This document shows, piece by piece, positions 1 to 5,426 of a stretch of DNA of 5,426 bases (the stretch's first letter is position 1; the number at the start of each line of letters is the position of its first letter). The translations under genes were made by a program, and so were the position numbers. The stretch spans positions 1 to 5,426 of the forward strand of contig JAGGXT010000157.1 in NCBI GenBank assembly GCA_021162905.1, read 5' to 3'. The DNA is from Candidatus Odinarchaeota archaeon. GTDB taxonomy: Archaea > Asgardarchaeota > JAGGXT01. The notes under the pieces are model-generated. The model made no database searches. It was not told where the DNA came from and was given only the letters and a program-made list of their open reading frames with translations.

Positions 1-27
1 ATATAACGGGTATTATATTGTAGATTG

Positions 28-36
28 ATTTATAGT
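28..36 (+). promoter_or_regulatory. Possible TATA box for the HerA-like ATPase gene
   Basis: The sequence ATTTATAGT contains TTTATA (29-34), a good match to the crenarchaeal TATA box. A start site about 25 bases downstream would fall at or just before the ATG at 62, giving a leaderless or nearly leaderless mRNA, which is common for first genes in crenarchaea. A second TATA-like stretch (TTATAT, 13-18) would instead give a leader of about 20 bases. The purine run GAGAAGGGA (47-55) is only a weak ribosome-binding site, which slightly favours the leaderless reading. Confidence 0.35.
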
Positions 37-61
37 AACTTGTATTGAGAAGGGACCGCTT

Positions 62-2692
62 ATGTTGCTTCATGGTGCTCCGATTTGTAGGATATTCTCA
101 GAAGTATTAGATTGCATTCAGAAGAAGTTAGAAACCCTTGATAATCCAAATGATTTGATAATTCTTACATTAGCGTTAGTAAGACTTTTGCGTATAAAAG
201 ATATGGAAAATCTGCGTTTTCTTATTGTAAAGTCTATTGGCAAATTAGTAAGATTTTTAGAGGGTTCCTATTCCAACTTGAAGTTAGATTATCTTGTTGA
301 GCTATTTTTAGAAGTAAATGATATAATGCCCACAGAAGAACTAAAAAAGCAAACTGAAGCAATTATATCGTCTTTAATAAAGTCCGAGGATTTATATTCT
401 AAGGCTATTGGGTACTACGCTCTTTCTAAACTGGCACGAAATGCAGATGCTATAGACAAGTTAAGAGAATTATACAATCTTACGAGTAATAATTATGAAT
501 TAAATAGCAAAATTTGTGCCTTAATTTATATTACTGATGCTGCGTTAGATGACGAAATAAAAGAAGTTATAGAAAAGAAAAGGGATAATTTCTGGGAATA
601 TGGTTTTTATTTTCCAAAATTGTTTCCAACGGAAGAGGAAACCATAGTTGAAATTTTTAAGTCTCATAAAGAGTTAAGTAGCTCATATGACGTTTTAATC
701 ATAAGTTCTTGGCTCGAGGGAATAATAAAGAATAAATTAGCTAGCTATTTCTTCAAACCAGCAAGTTTTAAGCCATTAACAATAAAAGTCGATCTAAATC
801 CGCTGGTTGATGAGTTTGTAGATGGGATTATAATTGGAAGGGGTAAAGGTGATCATGAGAAGTATGGTTGTAATGGATTAATGTACATAGGAAGAGCTTT
901 AGAAACTGGAGATTATTATGGTAAGAAAATTTTACTTGATGCTGTTGAATCTCATAGAATTTTTATCTGCGGTAGAACTGGTTCAGGAAAAAGTTACACT
1001 ATGGGGGTTATAATAGAAGAACTCATACTCTCAAATTTAGATGTCGGTATAGTAATTATAGACCCAACTGGTATGTTCTATGATATAGGAAAGGAGCCTT
1101 CTGACGAGAGTCAAAGAAAAATGTTAGAAAGTTGGGGATTAGCACCAGTTGCATATCCAAATGTTAAAGTCTTTGTACCTATAGAGATTTATGATAGATT
1201 ACTTCCCGAATTTAAGAGAAACTCTGTTCCATTTGCAATAAAACCTTCAGAGCTGACGGTGGATGATTGGTGTAATACGTTTGGTGTAGATCCCATTAAG
1301 AGTACCCAATCAGCGCTTCTTAGAACAATCCTTGATTTGATTAAAAAAGGATACGAGACTGTTGATGGCAAATTTATTGATCCGAATCCAGAGGATTATT
1401 CAATAGATGATATGATATTTTGTCTGACGCATGCTAAAAAAGTTGTGGGAAAGGAAAGTCTTTTCAAAAAGGATAGTATAAGAGCTTTGCATTATAGATT
1501 AGAGGATGCCAAAAGGTGGGGTGTCTTTTCCGAAAAAGGAACTCTCATTTCTGAAATTTCTAAGTCCAACCAAATTAGTGTTATCGATTTAAGCTTTATC
1601 GAAACAGATAGTGTTCGATCGTTGGTTACAGGTTTAATAGCCAGAAAGATTTTTGAGAGCAGATATTCAACAGTAGCTGGTACAAAAACTGGAGAAATGG
1701 CCGAAGAAATACCAATAACATGGCTGTTTATTGATGAGGCACATAATTTTGCTTCAGCACGAAGAATCACTCCAGCAACAGAGCCTCTTATAAAATATGC
1801 AATAGAAGGAAGAAAATATGGTTGTTCTTTAGTCTTAGTCACACAGCGGCCAAGTGCAACACATGATACAATATTATCGCAAATAGATATAATGATCACT
1901 CACTCACTCTCACTGAAATTAGATATAAACGCATTTAAGGCTAGATGCCCATCCTATATTCCTGATGAGATTGAAATTGATGACATTCTGGCAACTTTAC
2001 CTCCTGGCGTAGCTGTTATAGCTTCTCAGAGACAAAATAGAATATTCTTTGCTCAGATCAGACCAAGAATGACAGAGCATGCTGGGAGAACTATTAAGCC
2101 ATCCATAAGGATAAAACCCCAAGAGATTGAAAGACTGGGGTTGCCAGAACCAGAGAAAAGAATTGAAAAAACAGAACATCTTCTACCAGAGAAGGAAGAA
2201 CTTGAAATAGAAGAAGAAATACAAAAAAAGGAGGAAATTATTTATGAGCATCCTGAAGAAATAGAAGAGGAAGTTTCAGAACTTGATTTAACAGCAATTC
2301 CTCCACCTTTAACACTTAATATAGCTCCTGATATATTAGCTGATTTTGTATTAAGATTAATGATTGTTAAACTTAAGGATGACATTTTCTCAAGGCCTTA
2401 TATCAAGAAAGCAAAATTTGTTAGTGAAAAATACTTTATGCCCATGGTTAAAGCATTTACTGAAGTTTTAAGCGAGTACCAGTTTAAACTTGATGATACA
2501 TTTCGCTTAGAGGATGCAACAGTAATAAAATTTTCGAAGGATGACTCAGTGATGATTTTACTTGGTGTAATCGCAAGCAAGTATGGGAAAAATGCTTTTG
2601 GTATCATCATTTCAAGCAATACAAAGGAAATAATTCCAATAGAAAAATTAATTCAAAAAGTAGAAAAATTGGCTGATAAATATATTGAATGA
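62..2692 (+). CDS. HerA-like (DUF87/HerA-FtsK superfamily) ATPase with helical N-terminal and extra C-terminal domains
   Basis: This 876-residue protein is a predicted hexameric P-loop ATPase of the HerA/FtsK class, whose members usually move DNA. Seen in the sequence: residues 1 to about 225 are almost wholly helical with repeat-like spacing. A HerA-type entry strand follows (MYIGRA, 274-279), then Walker A GRTGSGKS (304-311), the IDLS core strand before a long helix, Walker B WLFIDEAH (554-561), an EGRKYG segment (582-587) that in HerA proteins lies near the arginine finger, and the sensor-like VTQRPS (593-598). After the core comes a Glu/Lys-rich linker (695-742) and a folded C-terminal domain (about 743-876). 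The start is firm: an in-frame TGA lies at 26-28 and no ATG, GTG or TTG lies between it and the ATG. HerA normally carries an N-terminal HAS-barrel and pairs with the NurA nuclease in end resection; neither an obvious barrel nor NurA is visible here. Membership of the ATPase class is strong; a role in repair, DNA pumping or defence is inference. Confidence 0.9.
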   Translation: MLLHGAPICRIFSEVLDCIQKKLETLDNPNDLIILTLALVRLLRIKDMENLRFLIVKSIGKLVRFLEGSYSNLKLDYLVELFLEVNDIMPTEELKKQTEAIISSLIKSEDLYSKAIGYYALSKLARNADAIDKLRELYNLTSNNYELNSKICALIYITDAALDDEIKEVIEKKRDNFWEYGFYFPKLFPTEEETIVEIFKSHKELSSSYDVLIISSWLEGIIKNKLASYFFKPASFKPLTIKVDLNPLVDEFVDGIIIGRGKGDHEKYGCNGLMYIGRALETGDYYGKKILLDAVESHRIFICGRTGSGKSYTMGVIIEELILSNLDVGIVIIDPTGMFYDIGKEPSDESQRKMLESWGLAPVAYPNVKVFVPIEIYDRLLPEFKRNSVPFAIKPSELTVDDWCNTFGVDPIKSTQSALLRTILDLIKKGYETVDGKFIDPNPEDYSIDDMIFCLTHAKKVVGKESLFKKDSIRALHYRLEDAKRWGVFSEKGTLISEISKSNQISVIDLSFIETDSVRSLVTGLIARKIFESRYSTVAGTKTGEMAEEIPITWLFIDEAHNFASARRITPATEPLIKYAIEGRKYGCSLVLVTQRPSATHDTILSQIDIMITHSLSLKLDINAFKARCPSYIPDEIEIDDILATLPPGVAVIASQRQNRIFFAQIRPRMTEHAGRTIKPSIRIKPQEIERLGLPEPEKRIEKTEHLLPEKEELEIEEEIQKKEEIIYEHPEEIEEEVSELDLTAIPPPLTLNIAPDILADFVLRLMIVKLKDDIFSRPYIKKAKFVSEKYFMPMVKAFTEVLSEYQFKLDDTFRLEDATVIKFSKDDSVMILLGVIASKYGKNAFGIIISSNTKEIIPIEKLIQKVEKLADKYIE
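2643..2668 (-). terminator. Probable T-rich terminator of the metallo-hydrolase gene, inside the 3' end of the ATPase gene
   Basis: Read on the minus strand, three T5 tracts (2668-2664, 2659-2655, 2647-2643) follow 40 to 65 bases after the hydrolase stop codon. Archaeal RNA polymerase ends transcription at clustered T tracts without needing a hairpin. On the plus strand these bases encode Lys/Glu-rich residues at the end of the ATPase, so the tracts could simply be a by-product of AAA-rich codons. Confidence 0.4.
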
Positions 2693-2701
2693 TTTCTTAG
2701 T

Positions 2702-2716
2702 GTATTATTATATTGT
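2702..2716 (+). repeat. Left copy of a 15-base inverted repeat bracketing the hydrolase gene
   Basis: GTATTATTATATTGT here is the exact reverse complement of 3482-3496. The copy spans the gap between the convergent stops and the last codons of the hydrolase gene. A shortened relative (GTATTATATTGTAG, 10-23) lies upstream of the ATPase gene. The motif is AT-rich, so chance cannot be excluded. Confidence 0.4.
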
Positions 2717-3457
2717 TATAATCTCTCCTTCTTTTGCAATTTCTGCGTATGGGAAAGCTCTTTTTGCTTCCTCTAAGAGTTTATTTTCGTCATATTCATG
2801 CCACAGATGAACTAAAAATAGTTTTTTCACTCTAGCTAATTTCGCTATCTCGCCAGCCTGGAATGCGCTTAAGTGTTTAATCCTTGGACTTACGTCTTTA
2901 TGAAACAGTGTAGCCTCTGTAAAAAGAGCGTCTGAATTTTCAGCAAGTCTTATAAGATTTTGAGTATATGCAGTATCGCCACTATAAGTTATTGATTTTC
3001 CTTCCTTAGAGTCCACACGATAACCGTATGTCGGTACATTATGATTCATTTCTGAAAAAGATACTTTCATTGACCCGACATATACTTCTTCATTTAATTC
3101 AATGATTTTAATTGATGTTTTATACTCTATTGCGTCTAAGACTTCAAGAAGTTTATTGATGAAAGACATTCCTCCTGGAGGTACATATACAGGTATCTTT
3201 ATGTTTCCTCCTCTAAGAGAATTATACATATAAACTGCAAATGTAAGTGTTGGCAGATCGAGAACATGATCCATATGCGTATGTGTGATAAAGATAGCGT
3301 CCAGTTTTGTAAATGAAATATATTTCTGGAATTGACTATTTGTACCAGGACCTATATCGAATAGTACATTTGTACTATTATCGGAGACCAATAAAGATGT
3401 ATGATGATGACCTGCCTTAGGAAAAGATGCTTGATTTCCTAACACTACTACCTTCAT
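2708..3457 (-). CDS. Metallo-beta-lactamase-fold hydrolase, RNase Z/YhfI-like
   Basis: This 249-residue soluble protein is predicted to be a two-metal hydrolase that cleaves phosphodiester bonds. Seen in the sequence: HTHMDH (59-64) is the HxHxDH metal motif, followed by H139 in MNHNVPTYGYR, D161 in YSGDT and H217 in VHLWH, so every expected ligand is present. TEATLF (180-185) and the HLSAFQAGEIAKLA segment (195-208) correspond to the HEAT and HST regions of RNase Z. The long flexible arm with which RNase Z grips tRNA is absent, and the protein is shorter than classical RNase Z (about 300 residues). That fits the small YhfI-type group, whose substrates (tRNA 3' ends, cyclic nucleotides or other phosphodiesters) are largely unproven. 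The ATG is preceded by a GGTGAT ribosome-binding site, which settles the start. The gene converges on the ATPase gene with 15 bases between stops and lies 90 bases after the DUF2139-like gene on the same strand. The fold is near certain; the substrate is unknown. Confidence 0.9.
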   Translation of the reverse strand: MKVVVLGNQASFPKAGHHHTSLLVSDNSTNVLFDIGPGTNSQFQKYISFTKLDAIFITHTHMDHVLDLPTLTFAVYMYNSLRGGNIKIPVYVPPGGMSFINKLLEVLDAIEYKTSIKIIELNEEVYVGSMKVSFSEMNHNVPTYGYRVDSKEGKSITYSGDTAYTQNLIRLAENSDALFTEATLFHKDVSPRIKHLSAFQAGEIAKLARVKKLFLVHLWHEYDENKLLEEAKRAFPYAEIAKEGEIITI

Positions 3458-3460
3458 GAC

Positions 3461-3466
3461 ATCACC
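3461..3466 (-). promoter_or_regulatory. Ribosome-binding site GGTGAT of the metallo-hydrolase gene
   Basis: GGTGAT on the minus strand is a perfect match to the ATCACC tail of archaeal 16S rRNA. It ends three bases before the ATG at 3457-3455. It fixes that start and shows that the mRNA has a leader. Confidence 0.75.
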
Positions 3467-3481
3467 CTAAGTCGATTACCT

Positions 3482-3496
3482 ACAATATAATAATAC
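3482..3496 (-). repeat. Right copy of the 15-base inverted repeat, upstream of the hydrolase gene
   Basis: On the minus strand this reads GTATTATTATATTGT, identical to the plus strand at 2702-2716. It lies between the proposed TATA box and the ribosome-binding site, around the expected transcription start, where a bound repressor could block initiation. That role is conjecture. Confidence 0.4.
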
Positions 3497-3502
3497 CATA
3501 AG

Positions 3503-3514
3503 ATAAAAACTTTT
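3503..3514 (-). promoter_or_regulatory. BRE/TATA promoter of the metallo-hydrolase gene
   Basis: Read on the minus strand, AAAAG (3514-3510) followed by TTTTTAT (3509-3503) matches a purine-rich BRE joined to a TATA box. A start about 25 bases downstream gives a leader of roughly 20 bases that includes the GGTGAT site. The same T tract may also serve to end transcription of the upstream DUF2139-like gene, whose stop is about 40 bases before it. Confidence 0.5.
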
Positions 3515-3547
3515 GTAAATATCAGCAAAATAAATTTGGAATGAGCA

Positions 3548-4993
3548 TCACATAAGCTCTATCTTTATCTTTGCTTTTGGGTCTATGTTTTTAAGTTTAA
3601 AGGAAACAATTCCTGCATATCCTGAAAGGTCAATTATGTTTTTTCCTTCCGTCAGATACTCTTTTTCCTCAACGTAATCAACTGGATCAGGATTTAATAC
3701 ATCATATTCAAAGATGGACAGCTCGTTTGTTTTTGTTAGTCTTAAAATTAACTTTCTCTCTTTGTACCCTGTTAAGGGAATGCCGCCCCACACATCGTCT
3801 TCTACAATAGCTCCATTGGTGCTGAGGTAAAACGGTGGTGGTGTGTTATCAAGAATTTCGTCACTAAGGATAGCAATGTCTCGATACCCGTTATCAATAG
3901 CTATAGGTTCTCCTGTGTTTGGCATGGTATTTGCTGCAACTAGTATCTTAGAACCTGCCTTTTCTATAGATGTAACCCTAGTACCAAACACACCAACAAT
4001 CTTAGCGATTGGTGGACTAATGAAAATAAGTACTGATGGAGCGATTAATGCTGGATCTCTTCTACCAAGCATATCTGGTAAGGTATTATATGCAGTTAAA
4101 AGTCCCCCTCGAATTGGCAACGTATTAACTCTAAATGGAGAATAACTTGATTTGACAAAATCAAACAACCTTACGAAAGACATCTTTGAACGTGATTCTT
4201 CATATTCAACAGGATTACCTACAAGAAGACCTCCTTGTAAGAAGATAAAGAATCGATTAGCTGTAGTTCCAGTATTTCCCACAACCCGAACCACGTTATC
4301 AAATGGTTGCCCATCTCTAGAACCGTTTGATAGTTCTTCAACTTCTATCATATTACATTTATTTCCTTTATCTATGTCAACTATTTGAAGACCATCAAAA
4401 AATATACCTCCCTTTGTAAAAATAGCGTAATCCATGAGTATACTCCCCTTTAGAGCAGGCTCTTCAGACAGCTGTCGCATTCTTTGCTTTTCCAGATCAA
4501 AACTGAAAAGTCCTAATTTTTCATGCCCATCCCCACGTGCCACGAATAGTTGATTATTAAGCTCATCATAGATCAGTTCCGATACTTCACCAACCCATGT
4601 ATCTTCACTGCCTGACCCCTCTTTCCAAAGCAAATCCACTTTATCAAGCTCAATATCATAAGCGTGGATGTGAGAATATTTATTAACAAATCTTAGTTTT
4701 CTACCGCTGTAAACCTCATTCGTTTTTACATGAACCCAGCCTCCAAAGTAAATTTTTTCGTCCACAGCAGTTACTGCATTATAGGTATCCCCACCTGAAC
4801 ATGGTGGGTCTCCTACTAATGAGAAATTGTAGAGTCTTTCTTTTTCGTCGCTAAGAAAATATGCTTTTGCCTCAAAAGCAAGTGTGAAATATAAAACCCT
4901 CTTGTGGTATTTAAGTCCAAAAATGCCACCTGAACCCCATTCAGGCCCGTATCGTGGAATATATCTATAAATTCCTTCAAATGTTTTACTCAT
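3548..4993 (-). CDS. DUF2139-like archaeal protein of unknown function, probable beta-propeller
   Basis: I recognise this 481-residue protein as resembling the uncharacterised archaeal family DUF2139; no function is known to me. Seen in the sequence: a distinctive aromatic and glycine-rich N-terminus (RYGPEWGSGGIFGLKY, 14-29), a GDPPCSGGDTYNAV segment (61-74), and repeated short strand pairs such as KIYFGGWVH, QLFVARGDGHEKLGLFSFD and SKILVAANTMP. These look like blades of a beta-propeller, and a small strand-rich tail follows. There is no signal peptide, no membrane segment and no recognisable catalytic motif. The open frame runs back to a TTG at 5041, but that codon lies in the TATA box. The ATG at 4993-4991 has GGTG six bases upstream, and family-like sequence begins just after it, so I start there. 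An ATG at 5005-5003 is a weaker alternative because its own bases would overlap the GGTG. The gene has its own promoter and is followed on the same strand by the metallo-hydrolase gene. The family call is from memory and moderately sure. Confidence 0.8.
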   Translation of the reverse strand: MSKTFEGIYRYIPRYGPEWGSGGIFGLKYHKRVLYFTLAFEAKAYFLSDEKERLYNFSLVGDPPCSGGDTYNAVTAVDEKIYFGGWVHVKTNEVYSGRKLRFVNKYSHIHAYDIELDKVDLLWKEGSGSEDTWVGEVSELIYDELNNQLFVARGDGHEKLGLFSFDLEKQRMRQLSEEPALKGSILMDYAIFTKGGIFFDGLQIVDIDKGNKCNMIEVEELSNGSRDGQPFDNVVRVVGNTGTTANRFFIFLQGGLLVGNPVEYEESRSKMSFVRLFDFVKSSYSPFRVNTLPIRGGLLTAYNTLPDMLGRRDPALIAPSVLIFISPPIAKIVGVFGTRVTSIEKAGSKILVAANTMPNTGEPIAIDNGYRDIAILSDEILDNTPPPFYLSTNGAIVEDDVWGGIPLTGYKERKLILRLTKTNELSIFEYDVLNPDPVDYVEEKEYLTEGKNIIDLSGYAGIVSFKLKNIDPKAKIKIELM

Positions 4994-4999
4994 AGTAAA

Positions 5000-5003
5000 C
5001 ACC
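5000..5003 (-). promoter_or_regulatory. Ribosome-binding site that decides the start of the DUF2139-like gene
   Basis: On the minus strand GGTGTT (5003-4998) matches five of six bases of the archaeal consensus GGTGAT; the GGTG core lies six bases before the ATG at 4993. It supports that ATG over the upstream TTG at 5041 and the ATG at 5005. Confidence 0.55.
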
Positions 5004-5040
5004 ATCTTAGAATTACTTAACAAACAGTATGAGTATAGCA

Positions 5041-5057
5041 AATATATTTACTTTTTT
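5041..5057 (-). promoter_or_regulatory. BRE/TATA promoter of the DUF2139-like gene
   Basis: Read on the minus strand, AAAAAAG (5057-5051) is followed directly by TAAATATATT (5050-5041), a strong BRE plus TATA pair. Transcription would begin near 5018, giving a leader of about 25 bases before the ATG at 4993 and leaving the TTG at 5041 outside the mRNA. Confidence 0.55.
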
Positions 5058-5203
5058 AGGAATAATAACTGTCATACTCAATGCAGAATAAAATAAGTGT
5101 AATGGAACTGTGAAGAAATAGCGTGACCTAGCAGAAAATAGTAGACCGACAAAAAAATACTTTACTTCTCCTTCTCTTAAAATTAAATTATATTATTTAT
5201 TTA
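5058..5203 (-). other. Non-coding spacer between the DUF2139-like promoter and the small-peptide frame
   Basis: No open frame longer than about 20 codons is present on either strand; stops are dense in all plus-strand frames. Bases 5083-5150 have coding-like composition (about 38% GC by hand count), while 5161-5203 drop to about 14%. I see no tRNA features, no clear C/D-box RNA and no strong hairpin. The T7 tract annotated separately lies in this stretch. Confidence 0.5.
5151..5157 (-). terminator. T7 tract, possible terminator of the small-peptide gene
   Basis: Seven consecutive T on the minus strand lie 46 bases after the stop of the small frame at 5204-5311, with further T-rich sequence between. 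This is enough to end transcription in archaea, and it would keep that transcript from running into the DUF2139-like promoter. Confidence 0.4.
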
Positions 5204-5311
5204 TTATTTTTCAGAGTTTTGATCGCTCCTTTTTGAACGTCTCTCACTTTGTCTTCTCTTAATCCGTGTTGATGCTTCTGATACAGCAAAATTCATGATC
5301 CCATTTTTCAT
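5204..5311 (-). CDS. Candidate small basic protein, 35 residues, unrecognised
   Basis: I do not recognise this protein. The peptide starts MKNGIMNFAVSEAS and its second half is rich in Arg, Lys, Ser and Gln (a core of RIKRRQSERRSKR), with ten basic and four acidic residues. There is no membrane segment, and no Cys or His for metal binding. Three sequence facts favour a real gene. The frame is about 35% GC by hand count while the bases on either side are about 14 to 17%. GAGG lies eight bases before the ATG. A T7 tract follows 46 bases after the stop. An in-frame TAA at 5317-5315 excludes a longer form from upstream. The basic tail suggests binding to nucleic acid or ribosomes, but that is inference only. 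It could also be the trace of a decayed gene, part of a small RNA, or chance. Confidence 0.4.
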   Translation of the reverse strand: MKNGIMNFAVSEASTRIKRRQSERRSKRSDQNSEK

Positions 5312-5426
5312 TCTTTATTCCTCTTTATATTATTCTTCCTTCAATTCATATATACGTAGTACAAATTAATAAATATATATCTACATTAAAAAATTAAAAT
5401 TATTTTAACTTTAACTTTTAAATCAC
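5312..5426 (-). other. Very AT-rich region upstream of the small-peptide frame
   Basis: About 17% GC by hand count. It holds the GAGG site and several TATA-like stretches on the minus strand (around 5354-5346 and 5380-5367); none has a clear BRE, so I cannot pick the promoter. A TTTAAC-type tandem and an AT-only inverted repeat (TTAAAA/TTTTAA, 5394-5408) lie near the edge and are probably trivial. No gene is visible; the upstream neighbour lies outside the window. Confidence 0.4.
5320..5323 (-). promoter_or_regulatory. Possible ribosome-binding site GAGG of the small-peptide gene
   Basis: GAGG on the minus strand lies eight bases before the ATG at 5311-5309. It matches the 5' half of the archaeal consensus GAGGTGAT. 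In such AT-rich surroundings a G-rich tetramer at the right distance is notable but not proof. Confidence 0.35.

Noticed and set aside
1492..1899. A 135-codon open frame on the minus strand inside the ATPase gene.
   Set aside because: It lies opposite the Walker B region of a clear plus-strand gene and its translation resembles no protein family; it is a by-product of the coding sequence.
3843..4388. Two plus-strand open frames (100 and 78 codons) opposite the DUF2139-like gene.
   Set aside because: They are antisense to a well-supported gene and show no convincing ribosome-binding site or recognisable domain.
5110..5150. Possible C/D-box guide RNA: GTGAAGA (5110-5116) resembles a C box.
   Set aside because: No CTGA D or D' box lies at a suitable distance; only CCGA and TGAC approximations are present.
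5295..5369. A 24-codon plus-strand frame starting ATGATCCCA, with a hydrophobic aromatic translation.
   Set aside because: It overlaps the small-peptide frame in antisense, has no ribosome-binding site, and much of it is AT-rich sequence.
5394..5408. Inverted repeat TTAAAA-TTA-TTTTAA near the right edge.
   Set aside because: It is composed only of A and T in a region of about 17% GC, so such matches are expected by chance.
1..5426. CRISPR array, tRNA or rRNA gene, insertion sequence, or a recognisable defence operon.
   Set aside because: There are no regularly spaced repeats, no T-arm or anticodon-arm features, no transposase, and no nuclease or methylase partner; the HerA-like ATPase alone is not enough to call a defence system.

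Overview
The window looks like chromosomal DNA from a thermophilic archaeon, most likely a crenarchaeon (Thermoproteota). The evidence is a low GC content (about a third by eye), frequent AGA/AGG and ATA codons, TATA/BRE-type promoter sequences, ribosome-binding sites of the GGTG/GGTGAT type that pair with the archaeal 16S tail, T-rich stretches where terminators are expected, and the gene content: a HerA/DUF87-type ATPase and a protein resembling the uncharacterised archaeal family DUF2139. A genus cannot be assigned from the sequence alone.

Layout. Positions 62-2692 (+) encode an 876-residue HerA-like ATPase with an unusual all-helical N-terminal region, an acidic linker and an extra C-terminal domain. 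It converges, with only 15 bases between stop codons, on a minus-strand gene at 2708-3457 for a 249-residue metallo-beta-lactamase-fold hydrolase of the RNase Z/YhfI type that keeps all the expected metal ligands. Ninety bases further, on the same strand, 3548-4993 encodes a 481-residue DUF2139-like protein that is probably a beta-propeller. Its promoter and ribosome-binding site place its start 48 bases inside the longest open frame. The right end (4994-5426) is AT-rich and contains one candidate small gene, a 35-residue basic peptide at 5204-5311 (-). It has coding-like base composition, a GAGG ribosome-binding site and a downstream T7 tract.

How the genes relate. Nothing visible ties them into one pathway. 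The two larger minus-strand genes each have their own promoter and ribosome-binding site, so they look like separate, compactly packed units rather than one operon. The ATPase may be a DNA translocase or pump, but no NurA nuclease gene, the usual HerA partner, lies in the window, and its left neighbour cannot be seen. The points most worth a second look are the ATPase architecture, the small basic peptide, the DUF2139-like protein of unknown function, and a 15-base inverted repeat that brackets the hydrolase gene.
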